This document shows positions 46,624-59,843 of a stretch of 64,000 nt of DNA, piece by piece; position 1 is the stretch's first letter; every line of letters starts with the position of its first letter. The stretch spans positions 31,581,608-31,645,607 of the forward strand of contig NC_063452.1 of assembly GCF_020379485.1 (NCBI RefSeq), given 5' to 3'. Below the pieces are notes generated by a model. It ran no database searches, had not been told where the DNA came from, and worked only from the letters and a program-made list of their open reading frames with translations. Both the position numbers and the translations under genes were made by a program. This DNA comes from Brassica napus (lineage: Eukaryota; Streptophyta; Magnoliopsida; Brassicales; Brassicaceae).

Positions 46624-49600
46624 CTATCTGGTGGAAAACAACACCCCTAAGGCTGCAGCGAAGGTAAAATTTCGAACCTGACGGAAGGAGAGACATTTGT
46701 TTCGGACTTGCCTATCAAGCATGCCGACCATAACCGAGACTGTCGTTGGAGTAGCTCCATGACTTCTGTCATTTCTTTCTCGACATAAAGAATGTATCGA
46801 AAGCTGGAAAACATAGCGGGTTAGGAACTTGGAAAGAAAGTCCTGACTATCCTTGGTAATCACTATTATCTCTGTCCAGTCTGTGGTGAACCTCCCACGA
46901 AGAAGGTTTTTGGTTAGCCGAGACCACACCTCTGCAGCGAATGGACATGAGAAAAACAAATGATCCCTAGTTTCCAACTGGTTGCAGAACACACACGCTG
47001 GGTTTATACTAGAGGACCATTGAAGCATTCGGTCACCAGTTGTTAGACGGTTCTGAATAGCTAACCAAGTAAAGAAAGCAAATTTTGGAGTATGATGTTT
47101 GAACCATAAGCTTTTGTGCCAGTCGACAGTTTGAGCTTGCTGATGAAGTAAACTCCAAGTGTTTTTTGTGCTGAATACATGTTTATAAGCATCAGGAGAA
47201 CTCTTCCAGACAGCACAATCCTCTTCATTTGATAGCTTGGTTCTCCGTTCTTCCATAGCAGCTTCAATAATGTTCAGAATATCTTGTCGATGGCTTCTAC
47301 GTCTTCTTCTCAAAAGCAACGCTAAAGAAACCGTTGTAGTCGCTCTTATCCCCAAGTCAATACACCCACGGACTAACGTCCAAGTGGAGACCAAGAATCA
47401 AACCAGAAATAGGTTCAGTTTCCATTTCCCACCTTCATTTTATGAAACTGTTTTGCGATGTCTCTATACTTCAGAAGCTTCCTCCACATCCATGATCCTG
47501 CATTTGTTGTATCCTTGATAGACCATATTGTGTCGTTCTTAACCAAATAAGCCTGGATCCATTTAGCCCAAAGCAAAGGTTGAGAAGACAGGAGCCTCCA
47601 TAACAGTTTCAGAGTACGGATTTTGTTCATCACTTTAAGTGATCTGAGACCCAAACCTCCTTTCTTAGGGAGACAGACCACATCCCAGGAAACTTTTGCT
47701 TTCTTCACATTAAGAGAAGGACCAGACCAAAGAAAAGCAGAGCAGAGGCTGTTGATTTCATTGATACATTGCCCCGAGAGTTTGTAACCAGTCATCCAAA
47801 AGTTTACCATGCTTAGCAATACTGACTTTATCAACTGTAGCCGACCAGCCATAGACAGGAAATGGTTGGTCCATAAGCTAATACGCATCTTTATCTTCTC
47901 GATAAGCAATTGATAATCATCTTTTCGCATCTGACGCGTAAGAAGAGGCAGGCCTAGATAACGCACCGGTAATGTACCAGAAGCAAACTGAAACGTATTA
48001 AGCAGTTCTTGACGATTCTCATCTGTCATACCAGCAGAGTAGATTGTGGATTTCGCCATACTTATCTTCAACCCTGAGACTTTTGCAAAATAGTTAAAGA
48101 CGTTCACAATACTCTCAACTGATCGTACTCGTCCATCCGTAAATACCATTAAATCATCAGCGAAACTAAGGTGAGTAAGTCCCAGATTCTTGCATTTTGG
48201 ATGGTATCCAAACTGGTTCGCATGTGCAGACTTATCCAGCAGTTTGGACAGCACGTTCATGCATATGGCAAAGAGATATGGAGAAAGAGCACAACCTTGT
48301 CGTAGACCTCTTTCACTCTGGAAGTAGCCAGCCAACTCACCATTTACTTGTACAGAGAAATAAGCTGTGGTAATGCAAAGAGATATCCAATGAATGAACT
48401 TAGTAGGGAAGTTCATGGCCTCAAGCGTCTTGAGCAAAAAGCTCCACTGAACTGAGTCGAAAGCCTTTGAGATGTCTATTTTCAGAGCACATCGCCGTGA
48501 TATCGAGTCTTTGTGGTAGTCCTTTACCAGCTCAGTAGCAAGAGGGAGGTTCTCAATGAGGAGTCTACCTTTTACAAAAGCGGATTGGTTCAACTCAATA
48601 AAGTCCGGCAGCGTATTCTTCAATCTGTTCGCTATAAGTTTCGAAATGACTTTGTAAATGACGTTGCAGCATGAGATCGGATGGTAGTCTTTCATCTCTA
48701 TGGCTCCTGTCTTCTTTGGTATCAAAGCCAAAATCGTGGTATTGATTCCTTTTGGTAAGAAACCTTTTTCAAAGAAAGATTGGATCGAAATGATGAACTC
48801 CTTTCCAATAACTGGCCAAGCTGACTTGAAACATTCCACTGTGTATCCGTCTGGGCCGGGTGATTTATCATTTCGCATCGCAAATAGCACTTTAGTTATC
48901 TCCTCTGCTGTGATTGCCTTCAGTAGCATCTCATTTACTGTATCAGAACAACGACAAGGTAGCAACTCGCGAAGCTTATCGATTTCAATGCTCTCAAAGT
49001 CTTGTGGCTTATGCTGTAAAAATTCCCGGAAATAACTCTCAGCTTCCCCTTTTATCTCCTCTGGTTTATGAACTACTCTCCCATCACGACATACCACCTC
49101 ATAAATCAAACTCTGAATATCTCTTGCACTAGCTGCTCTGTGGAATACTTTGTTACTCCTATCACCAACATTGAGCCAGTGAAGTTTTGACTTCTGTTTC
49201 AAAAACTTCTCCTCAAGACCTGAGATTTTATCCCATCTTTCATAAGCAACATTCTCATTCTCCAAGTTGACTTGTGATGGGTCACGCATACTGAGTTCCC
49301 GTTTTTGACAAAGCTCTGCGTAAGCTTCCTTTGTTTTTGATGTCAAATTTCCCATGCTATCATTTGCTAAAGACCTGATTTCTGGTTTCAGTGCCTTCAG
49401 CTTTTTTGAAAATCTGTAAAGAGATGAGGTCGACGAGAAGATGGGAACAGATTTGTTCCAAAACTGCGACATCATCGGGAGGAAGTTTTCTAAATCAGCC
49501 ACTGCATTGACAAATTTAAATGGTCTCTTAGGCCGATGAATTTCGGAACTCAGATTAATCCGACAACGTAAATGGTCAGAGCACCCTCCTCCGTCGAACA

Positions 49601-50258
49601 CATTATACGATTGCGGGAAAGCACTGAGCCAGAAATCATTAAACAATACTCGATCCAGCTTCTTTGATATAATCCCTTCACTTTGCTTGTTACTCCAAGT
49701 GTAAAGCGGACCATGAGAAGGAAGATCAAGTAAAGAACAGTGTTGAGTAACACTTTGAAAATCACGCATTCCTTGCATTATAAACGGGGTTGTTTCATGA
49801 TCTGAATGCTCTTCAACATCCAAGGTTTCATTGAAATCTCCCAACACTAGCCACGCCTTATTTCTAAAGATTGGCGAGTTTTGGTGATTCTTCAGGTCCT
49901 CCAAGAGTACACACCTTTCAGCTTCTGTATTTTTTGCGTAAATAACGGAAAGAAAAAATTCATCTCCACCACTAAGAGCCATAGAGACCGTGATCAGTTG
50001 ATCACTTTTAAAAACTGGAGTTACTTTCACATCAGATCGCCACACCAACCATATTCGACCCAAGTGATTGTACTCATAGTTTGTTAACACAGACCAGTCA
50101 CCAAAGACGAAAGTTGTTATCCTCTGACTCCTTCCCTTTATAACCCTTGTTTCCAACAGAGCACCAAACTGAAAACCTTGCTCTCTGATCTACTTTTTTA
50201 CAACTAAATGTTTTTCCTTTTTATTAAAACCTCGGACATTCCAGAAGAAACCCGACAT
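46624..50258 (-). pseudogene. LINE-e ORF2 (endonuclease, RT, zf-RVT), long RT frame still open
   Basis: Starts MSGFFWNVRGFNKKEKHLVV at 50258; codon 23 is TAG (50192-50190). A 913-codon frame follows (50156-47415). It holds endonuclease blocks (LVLGDFNETLDV, GCSDHLRC) and RT blocks (NDKSPGPDGYTVECFKSAWP, ALKIDISKAFDSVQWSF, RGLRQGCALSPYLFAI, LSFADDLMVFTDG). It stops at TGA after KVGNGN, followed by a frameshift. The zf-RVT part (47394-46624: FKHHTPKFAFFTWLAIQNRL, CVFCNQLETRDHLFFSCPF) is in another frame. Inactive as a whole, but RT motifs are intact. Confidence 0.88.
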
Positions 50259-50260
50259 AA

Positions 50261-51658
50261 TTAATGTTTTATTTTATTTTTCCGTTTCCCTCCAACACTT
50301 GGGACTGTGTCCTTTGTGCTAGAAGGGCTCTTTCCAGAAGGGTTTCTGTTAACTCCACGAGATGGTTTTTGAACAGCTGAGCGAAGAAGTCTTTCCCTCG
50401 TTTCAGTTTTATCATTACCCCTTATCTCCTGTGAATTTACCTCCGGTCGAAATTCTCCCTTCTCCATATCCTTCTCGATAGCATTGCTATCATTACCTTC
50501 ACCCATGTCAACTTGACCCTCCTCTACATCTAAAACTGCAAAGCGGGATGGTGAACTAATCTTCTGATCATGAACGTGGTCCTTGCCTTCTGATCTGCCC
50601 CTCTTCAAATGAGAGACATTCTTCCAACCCAAATTCTCTATTTCACCACCCTTCTCTGCATCATGGTACTCTGTTGTCAAGTTCAGAGTCACTGTATCCT
50701 TCACGATCTTTGCTGGTGCCAAAGTTTCAGTGGGTGATTCCATCTCAGCGGCATCAACTAATTCAACGCTAGCTACCGCAGGGTTTTGTTGATCCTTTTC
50801 CGATGCATCTACCACAGAAGTCTCAATCTCCTTAGCCGGCGTCTTTGTGGGTGACTTGGCCTTAGTCAGAATTTTTACCTTAGCACGGCAAGTTGTATGA
50901 AGGTGTCCCCATTTAGAGCAGATGGTGCATCTGTCCGGTAACCATGGGTAAACAAATTCCACCTCCGCATTGACCCCAAGTTTAGACTTGAAACGATTGC
51001 TGGTACGTAGTTCTTTTGTCATATTAGCTTCGACAAAAACTTTCGCTTCCTCAAAGCTATTACATTGGAGCGTATCTGGGTGTAAGCGCTTTGGTTTTCC
51101 TACAGCACTAGCTATGAAACCAAGACCTTTCCAAGAGAACATCCTGCGAGGAACATTCTTCATGATGATCCACACTGGAATAGTTTTTATCTCTTCAACC
51201 TCCTCTTCCTCCTCCTCAGGAGCCCACTTTGATAGAACTAACGGGATGTTTGCAATGTTTCACATTCCTCTTTTGAGAACCCTTTTCCTTGTAGCCTCGT
51301 CCTTGATTCTGAATTTCACAGTGCGATCATTAACGACATAGACGTCAATTCTGATAGATTTATCTCCCAAAGGCCAGATCTTATTGACTATGAAATGGAT
51401 TTTTGCTACATGTGGTGCCTTGTACAGAAATCGACCTTCGAGAAGATCATCCCAAAGAGGCACAAATTGTGATATCACGTCATCTGGAACTTCAGCGACT
51501 TCCTGTCCTTCACTTACTCCTATTTCTAGAACATGCTCAGAGAGCGATGGTCCATTCTCTGCAACTTTAACCCATGACGGGTTTAACTGCTTCACAGGTG
51601 CTACCTTGCTCGTTTCCGAGCCCAACTCCACGGGATCTTGCGTCTCCGGCGCCGGCAT
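50261..51658 (-). pseudogene. LINE-e ORF1 (DUF4283, zinc knuckle), one nonsense codon
   Basis: Starts MPAPETQDPVELGSE at 51658. The DUF4283 core includes DDLLEGRFLYKAPHVAKIHF. A TGA after VLKRGM (near 51260) interrupts it, where relatives have Trp. The frame then continues (NIANIPLVLSKWAPEEEEEE) to a CX2CX4HX4C knuckle (CTICSKWGHLHTTC) and a long charged tail ending GGKRKNKIKH at 50261. The ORF2 start follows two bases after the stop. Confidence 0.85.
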
Positions 51659-52895
51659 CGGCGTGGGGACTGATTGCTTGCGGCAGAATCTTCAAAACCC
51701 TAATCTCCTCACAAGTCGCCCTATGCTGACGTGTCGTTCTACGTGCAGTACATGGTTTACTTTCTCCTTGTTTGCTATTGAATTTTCAGAGTATTGACTC
51801 ATGAATGTTGGTGTGTTGGGTTTAAATTAATCTTACAGGAAAAGTGAATACGCGGCATGGACACTTGCCAATAGCTATACACTTAACCAATCTCATCCAA
51901 ACAAGAAGAAGAAGAAGAGAAGAAAGAGACAGGAAGAAGGAGACGACGGAACTGCAATGGGAGGGAGACCGCAGCTTAGAGCTTTAAGTTTTGGTTTATT
52001 AGGCTTGGTTCAATTTTTTTTTTTTGGTTTATTTAGGTTTGGTTAATTAGGTTTTGGTTTAATTTTTTGGTTAATGTATAAACTGATTTTATTTGTAAAC
52101 AAAATTTAATTAATAAATAAAATTTAATTTTTAATTATTGTTTTTAATCATTTAAATATTTTTTAGTTTTTATAATATGATTAATTGTTTTTATTACAAA
52201 AATTTGAAATAAATATTACATTTTAAAAAATAAAATGAATTCATTATTATAAATATTAACAATTGCATAGAAATTAATGCTACTGTTGTTTATTTAACTA
52301 TAGCATACGACATATCCGCTATCAAAAGTGCCAGACCTATTATAACGTGCGCTGTCAGAGCGTTTTAGGGAGCGCTATTATATCGAATTCATAGCGTTTT
52401 TCGTCCACTATTACTACTCATATTTCCTGTAGTGAGCTTAACTAATCTGATTAGATTTATTAGGTTCTCCAGCTCTCTGTGGATTCGATCCCTAAGTTTT
52501 ACAACTGAACCTTTTATTTGAGAGAATAATTCACTCCTTAGGGTAATTTGAGAAATATCAGCTTAGAAGCTATTTTATGTTCCAATATGGAAAATGTTTT
52601 CATATTTATAGGTAGCTTTAACTTTATCAAAATATGTATAACCAATCAAATTTAATAGTTCTATTTTGTAATTGGTTAAATAGTTTCAATTTATAGTTTC
52701 AATAATAGTTTTTAGATAAAAATTAATTTTCTTAATAACTGTGTTTTACCTAAAACATCTTATATTTAGGAACGGATGGAGTATTTACATTCAATATGCT
52801 TTTGTGGTCCAATCCATAATGAGAGCTTGAGCTCGAGACTTTTGTAAGAATTGATATTTAGATTTTCTCTTCTTGGTTTTGTTTCCTAATCTTAA

Positions 52896-54057
<1,162 letters not shown>

Positions 54058-54599
54058 GAAATGATGTTGGACCGGGTTATTCTATTTGGTTGGGGTTGTG
54101 ATAAACTGATTGTAATCAAATGTAGAAGTGGAGAACCGGTTAGATCCGGTTTTTTTGTAGATCAATTGACTAAGAGGATGATTGGTACCAGTTGTGGGAG
54201 CGGTAGACAACACCATTTAAGTTCACAGCACTCAATCAAAAGCAATCAAGCTTTATCACTTTTTTTTTACATTCACAGCAATTTATAATAAATTCACAGC
54301 CTTTCTTTAAAATCATGTTATTATAATTGTTGTCGAGAGACAAATACATACAGTCCAAATCTAATGAGTCTTAAGAATTAAAAACCTAAGGCCAAAGAAA
54401 AAATAAATTAAGTTACAAAAAAAAAAGAAAAAATAAGAAAAAATAATCACAACTATAATTCTACAGCCAAAACATGAAAGCACAACATATACCAATCATA
54501 CCCTAAGTTTTGCTATTAATTTTCCTGGTTGCACTTTGGAGCAAGTAGATTAAATCTTAAATGCAAATAGAACCTTAAAAAAAAAATGCAAACAGAACT
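54058..54599. other. Downstream sequence of the IQD relic
   Basis: Short ORFs continue to about 54288 without recognisable similarity; the remainder is AT-rich. No gene is supported. Confidence 0.4.
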
Positions 54600-55385
54600 T
54601 GCTTAATCATAATGTTGAGTACACAACCACTCTTAATCCATGATGCTGACAACTATTGCAGTTTCCACGTAACGATAATGACTATATTTTTAAAAAATAA
54701 TAAAAAATTTGCTTATACAATTGAAATGATATAAACAGAATAAAATAATGACATTAACATAGACTAACTGAAAATTTATTAAACAACTACGGTTTATAAG
54801 AATTGATTTATTAATTCACTGTAAAATCATTATTAAACACTACAAGAAAACAGCAAGGATCCCGAGGGAAAAAAACGTCGGAATTTCGTCGGAATATCGT
54901 TATTCCGACGACATACCAACGAAACAAGTCGTCGGAAATAATTCCTCGGAATTTCTTCTTTCCTAGGAAATCCCTCGGAATTTCCCGACGGAATTCCGAG
55001 GAAACAAACTTCCGAGGAAATTCCGAGGATCACTAGTTTGTCAGAAATGTCCTCGGAATATACCGAGGGAGAACTTCGTCGGGATATTTCCTCGGACGTT
55101 CATCGATCGATGCGAATATTCCGAGGAACAGTTCCCTCGGTATATTCCGAACGTTTTTTTGTAAACAGATCGATCGATGGATTTATGTCCAAAAACGCAT
55201 CGATCGATCGAGTAAAAAATATAATTAATTTCCTCGGAATGTAAAAAATATTAATTTTTTTTTTAAAATAAAATTTCTGAAATTTAAATTCGAAAATATG
55301 AAATTAAAATTGAAATCATATTAATTAATATTCAAAGTTTCACAAATAAAAATAAAACATTCCGAGTTTTTGGAAAAAAAAAAAA

Positions 55386-57606
55386 CTACGGGTCTGGCAC
55401 GTCCGGGAACACCTCGTTCGGGTACATCCTCTGCATCATCTCCATCATTTGCTGGTTCAGCCTCCTCTGTGCCTCATAGCCCGCCTGTTGAGCCGCCATC
55501 TGGGTCTCCAACAAAGATATACGATCATCTTTGTCCTTCAACTGAGCCGTAAGTACTTCTGGATCAACAAAGGGCGGTGGTGCAGAAGAAGGAGGAACTG
55601 ACCGGGTGCGACGACCCAAACCGACCAAACGTCCCTTCTTCTTTGGAACCGACTGAATAGAAAATAGCCAAATTTACGAATTTAAACCAAGAAATAAATG
55701 AATTGAACTTTTAAAATAAAAGAACTTACGGATTCAACGATTTCGTTGATTCGAAACCGGGACAAGTTGGTCGAAGCCGTCGATGCGTCATCCTCGGTTT
55801 GAAGCTGAGACACTTCGTCTACCACCTGAGTTTGGACCAGGTCGACCACGTCCCTCACAAGACCGTCATCAATCTGGCCGGTCTTCTTGTTGGTATACGC
55901 CCTCCTCATTAGGGCGAGATCATCAACCGGCTCGCCATCATTTTCTTCCGCCTTGAAAAAAAACATAAATTAAAGAAACATTAGAAATTAGAAGAAATGC
56001 ACAATAAATTAAAATTCTGAAACTCAAATAATTGAAGAAAAAGCGGTTGAACTTACCATGCGATCTCCCAGAGTGGTAATAGATTGAGCACCCAAGTTAT
56101 GCTTGTAGATGCCCTTCTCTTTACGGTCGCTCCTGCGGTTGGTGGAGTTGGTGGAAGAAGTTTCTTTCGTCTCTTCCTTATCCCAATGCGCACACAACTC
56201 CTTCCAGACCGTGTCGTTCATCGACTTTGGGACCTTTTAATAAAAAAAAAAGAAAATAGTTTAATAAATTAAAAAATAGTTTAATAAATTAAAAAATTGT
56301 TTAATAAATTAAATCGAACCTTGTTGATTTCCCACTTCTTCTTCCACTCGTGGATCTGCTTCCCATAGTTGTCCATAACTTTAAGGACGAAGTGGTGATA
56401 GATAAAGAGCGTCTCATCGGAATTCCAGTTGAACTCTTGCTGAAAAAAAAAACACAATTAGTAGAAAATTTATATTAAAGATTAAAAATATAAGTAAAAA
56501 ATTAGAATACTTACCGCAAACTGACGAAACCATAGAACCTGCTTGTCGGTAGGGAAGTGAGTGAAAGTCGGATGTCCACTGTCGAGGGCAGAGTACATCA
56601 TACGGTTGATCCATGCGCTGATCCCGTTCCCTGATCGGTTGAACCTAATAAAAAGAATAAACGATTAATAATGAATCCAAATTTAAAGAAAAAAAAAAGT
56701 TTAATTACCATGTTTGACCCCGTCCATGTGGATACGGAGTGAGATACGGAAGATGGTCACGACCGGGCTGTTGAACCAACTCCGCAACACGCATCACTCC
56801 CGGAGGACCCGGAGGAACAGGAGCGGATGCAGCAGCGGGAGCGAGAGGAGCAGGAGCGGGTGCAGCAGAGGGATATGTATGGTTGGAGCTGTGGGGCGAA
56901 GGGGAATCCTGAAAATGGCTGGAATCCCGAGACTGGGTCCCCGTACCACCACGACGACGACGCTGTCGAGGCCGGGTCTGATCATCATGAGACCTGTAAA
57001 TTAAAAAAATATATTTAATAAATAGAGAAATATATAAATTAATTTTTTGTTTTTTTAAAATCCCAAATAATTTAATCACAAAAAAAAATTTATATATATT
57101 AAAAATATTTAATAAATATATAAAAATAGTTCTAATAAACAAAAAAATAGTTTTAATAAATAAAAATAGTTTAATAATTACAAAAATAGTTTTAATAATA
57201 TATATATATATATTAAAAATATTTTTAAATCCCAAATAATAGTTTTTAATCACAAAAAAAGTTCTATAGATATTTAAAATGTTTTGTAAAATCCAAAAAA
57301 TCAAATTTATATACAAATTTTTTTTTGTAAAATCCAAAAAAACGAATTTATATAGAAAAATCGATTTGTAAAATACAAAAATCGATTTTATATACAAAAA
57401 TCGATTTTATAAATACAAAAAAAATAAAAAAATTCTAAAAAAATTCTAAATCAATTCAACAAAACAAATTATTCAACCAAATCATAATTCTAAACCTATT
57501 ATACAACCAAATCACAATCCTAACCAATCACCCTAACAAAAATCTATCAAAACTACACAAAAACCTAACAAATAGAACCTGAGAGAGTGGGATAGGGTCC
57601 TTACAT
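55386..57606 (-). CDS. TNPA-like CACTA protein (Ptta/En/Spm, Transposase_24 type)
   Basis: Exons: 57606-57605 (AT of the start codon), 56993-56709, 56644-56515, 56439-56320, 56233-56057, 55951-55730 and 55652-55386. They join in frame to 400 residues. The first intron splits the start codon (AT|G), giving [18 protein letters not shown] Pro/Ala-rich linker follows, then a core ([51 protein letters not shown]) and a C-terminal coiled coil ([20 protein letters not shown]). It is distantly related to the gene at 1037-2906. No lesion was seen. The likely role is binding the element's subterminal repeats, by family. Confidence 0.75.
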
Positions 57607-58142
57607 GATTTGTGTAAGAGAAGGGGGAGATCGCCGGAGATATCGTCGGATTTCAGGGGGAAATCACCGGAGAGAAGAGAGGAGTCGCGCAGAGGAAGAA
57701 GAGAGAAATGGGGAAGAAGAAGGGGCTCGTGGTTATAAAACCTAGGGTCCGACGGACATTATCCGTCGGAATTCCGTCGGAATTCTAATTTCAATTTTCG
57801 CGAAATATTTGCCCGGTAAAATGAAAATATTCCGAGGAAATACCGAGGAACTAGTGTTTGGGGTTTCAAAACATCAATTTTTTTTGCCGTATTTCATTTC
57901 TTATACAATTGTAATGCATACCATTGAGGATTCTTTGTATAGATGAGCATAAACCATGAAATAACAAATTTCAAAACTAATTGAAAGTATTCCCTTTACC
58001 GTTCTTTAAAAGGTATAAGTGTTTCTCTTATGTTGTGGGATTTCGTTCATACAATCGGAAAAGTGTTAATTATACGGTAAGGAACAAATAATTGACTTCA
58101 TAATGAACGTAAGACACTTAATAAGGGTTATATTGGTGTTAT

Positions 58143-59843
58143 TCAAACCGCAAAACGTTGTTGATGAAGAAGGAGAAGATGAGGCTGCACAAGCCATTCC
58201 AGATGATCCTCCCAGTATGGCAGATCCCAGAAAATACTTTTTTTGTGCCAGTTATGTAGTTCTCCAACAGCATCTACCGGAAAACGCTCATGTCCACCGA
58301 CGTCTGGCGTCCTTTCTGCACCAAAATCTCTTAGTTGTATCTTCAAATCTTTCCCACAAATTTTCGGAGGTGGACTGTCAAACACCCTCTTGTTCTTCGT
58401 AAACAAATTCCTACTCCTACGATATGGATGATCAGGTGGTAGGAATCTCCTGTGACAGTCAAACCAACACGTTTTCCTTCCGTGTTTTAGTTGTAAAGCA
58501 TCAGTGTTATCTTGACAATATGGACATGATAGCCTTCCATGCGTTGTCCATCCAGACAACATACCATATGCTGGAAAATCACTTATTGTCCACATTAGTA
58601 CTGCCCGCATTTGAAGGTTTTCTTTACACGAAACATCGTATGTTTCAGCACCTTGAGCCCATAGTTGTTGCAACTCATATATTAGTGGCTGAAGAAACAC
58701 ATCAAGTGATCTCTTAGGATGCTCTGGTCCGGGAACGAGAATCGAGAGAAACAAAAACTCTCGTCGCAAGCACAAGTTTGGGGGTAGGTTGTATGGTGTA
58801 AGAATGACGGGCCATAGAGAATACTGTCTTCCACTCTTGCCAAACGGACTGAAACCATCAGTACATAATCCAAGATAGACATTTCTTCTCTCATACGCAA
58901 AGTCGGGATACTTTGATTGGAAATGCTTCCACGCTTTTGCATCTGAAGGATGTCTGATCTCACCATCTGTTGAGTGCTCCGCATGCCATCTCATTGGTTG
59001 CGCTGTGCGTTCAGACAGATACAACCTCTGCAACATTTCCGTCAAAGGTAAATACCACATCCCTTTATATGGTACTGGAACTCTTCCACTCGTATCTTTA
59101 TAACGAGGCTTTCCACAAAATTTGTATGTAACCCGCTGTTCATCCGCCCGCCAATAAATCATGCAGTTGTCGCTGCATACATCTATTACCTGATACGATA
59201 AACCAAGACCAGCTACGAGTTTCTGAACCTCGTAGTATGAACCAGGAGCTATATTATCCTCGGGTAGAATACCTTTTACAAAATCAGCAATCGAATCCAC
59301 ACAGTCTTCAGCCAAATTATAATCTGTTTTAATGCCCATCAATCTTGTAGCAGGTGATAAAGCTGAATGACCATCTCTGCAACCTTCGTACAATGGTTGC
59401 TTTCCAGCATCCAACATATCATAAAATCTCCTAGCTTCTACATTGGGTAAATCTTCCTCTCTAAAATGATCATTTACCATTTGCTTAGTACCTACACCAT
59501 AATCTACATCCGTTCTAATTGGTTCTTCTAATCTAACCGCTGGCTGAGGTTCGCTAGTACTACCATGTTCATAATCAGTTTCCCCATGATGATACCAAAT
59601 TTTGTAACTTCGTGTAAACCCACTCAAATATAGATGAGTCCAAACATCCCACTCTTTAATAACCTTTCTATTTTTACAATTAGAGCAAGGACATCTTAAC
59701 ATACCTGTTTTTTCTTCCGGTTGTCGGTGAACTAACCCCATGAATTCGGTTATACCTCGTTGGTATTCTTCCGTAAGCAATCTCGTGTTCGGATCCAAAT
59801 GAGGTCGATCGATCCAAGAACGAAAATAATTTGAAGAAGACAT
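58143..59843 (-). pseudogene. TNPD-like CACTA transposase, C-terminally truncated
   Basis: An open frame of 566 codons starts MSSSNYFRSWIDRPHLDPNT. The N-terminal Transpos_assoc domain has RCPCSNCKNRK, DVWTHLYLSGF and YHHGE. The Transposase_21 domain includes CMIYWRADEQ, GRVPVPYKGMWYLPL, MRWHAEHSTDGEIRHP and PYCQDNTDALQLKHGRKTCW. It follows the family to FWDLPYWEDHLE and then leaves it for a 20-odd-residue unrelated end (QRFAV). The C-terminal half of TNPD (usually about 1000 residues) is missing. It is therefore an internal-deletion derivative and probably not catalytically active. Confidence 0.88.

Larger units (their letters stand above)
46513..51748 (-). mobile_element. LINE-e: near full-length L1 LINE of a second family
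   Basis: The oligo(T) tail ends at about 46528. A 15-base direct repeat, TACATGGTTTACTTT, lies at 46498-46512 and 51749-51763. The 5.2-kb insert contains ORF1 and ORF2. Its proteins differ clearly from LINE-a, b and c, so it is a separate lineage. It interrupts an exon-like sequence inside the CACTA-type element. Confidence 0.92.
41962..52434. mobile_element. CACTA-type element (TIR CACTACAGGAAAT), target duplication AGC
   Basis: Left end CACTACAGGAAATGTGGG; right end, read inward, CACTACAGGAAATATGAG. The 3-bp flanking repeat AGC lies at 41959-41961 and 52435-52437. Subterminal DNA at both ends is full of TATAGCG, AGCGCTATTA and AATAGCG words. Removing the two LINE insertions leaves about 4.2 kb. 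No TNPD or TNPA similarity was recognised, so it is probably non-autonomous. Confidence 0.8.
40939..52560 (+). repeat. Solo Athila-like LTR, interrupted by a CACTA element
   Basis: After removing the CACTA insertion, about 1.15 kb remains (40939-41961 plus 52438-52560). It has the organisation of the LTRs at 25535 and 31080: CTCTGTGGATTCGATCC about 90 bp before a terminal AAATATCA. It also carries several ATCGATCGA-type motifs. No internal domain is attached. The left boundary is approximate (TG at 40948 is a candidate) and no clean 5-bp duplication was found. Confidence 0.6.
40814..52781. mobile_element. Stowaway-like MITE, split by nested insertions
   Basis: The left end CTCCCTCCGTTCTGAAATG and the right end (reverse complement CTCCATCCGTTCCTAAATA) form an inverted repeat that continues into TAAGATGTTT. 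Both sides are flanked by TA (40812-40813, 52782-52783). Only about 130 bp at the left and 180-220 bp at the right belong to the MITE. Everything between is later insertion. Confidence 0.7.

Noticed and set aside
40928..52611. ATATTTATAGG direct repeat as the TSD of the solo LTR
   Set aside because: 11 bp is too long for an LTR element and neither copy abuts a TG/CA terminus.
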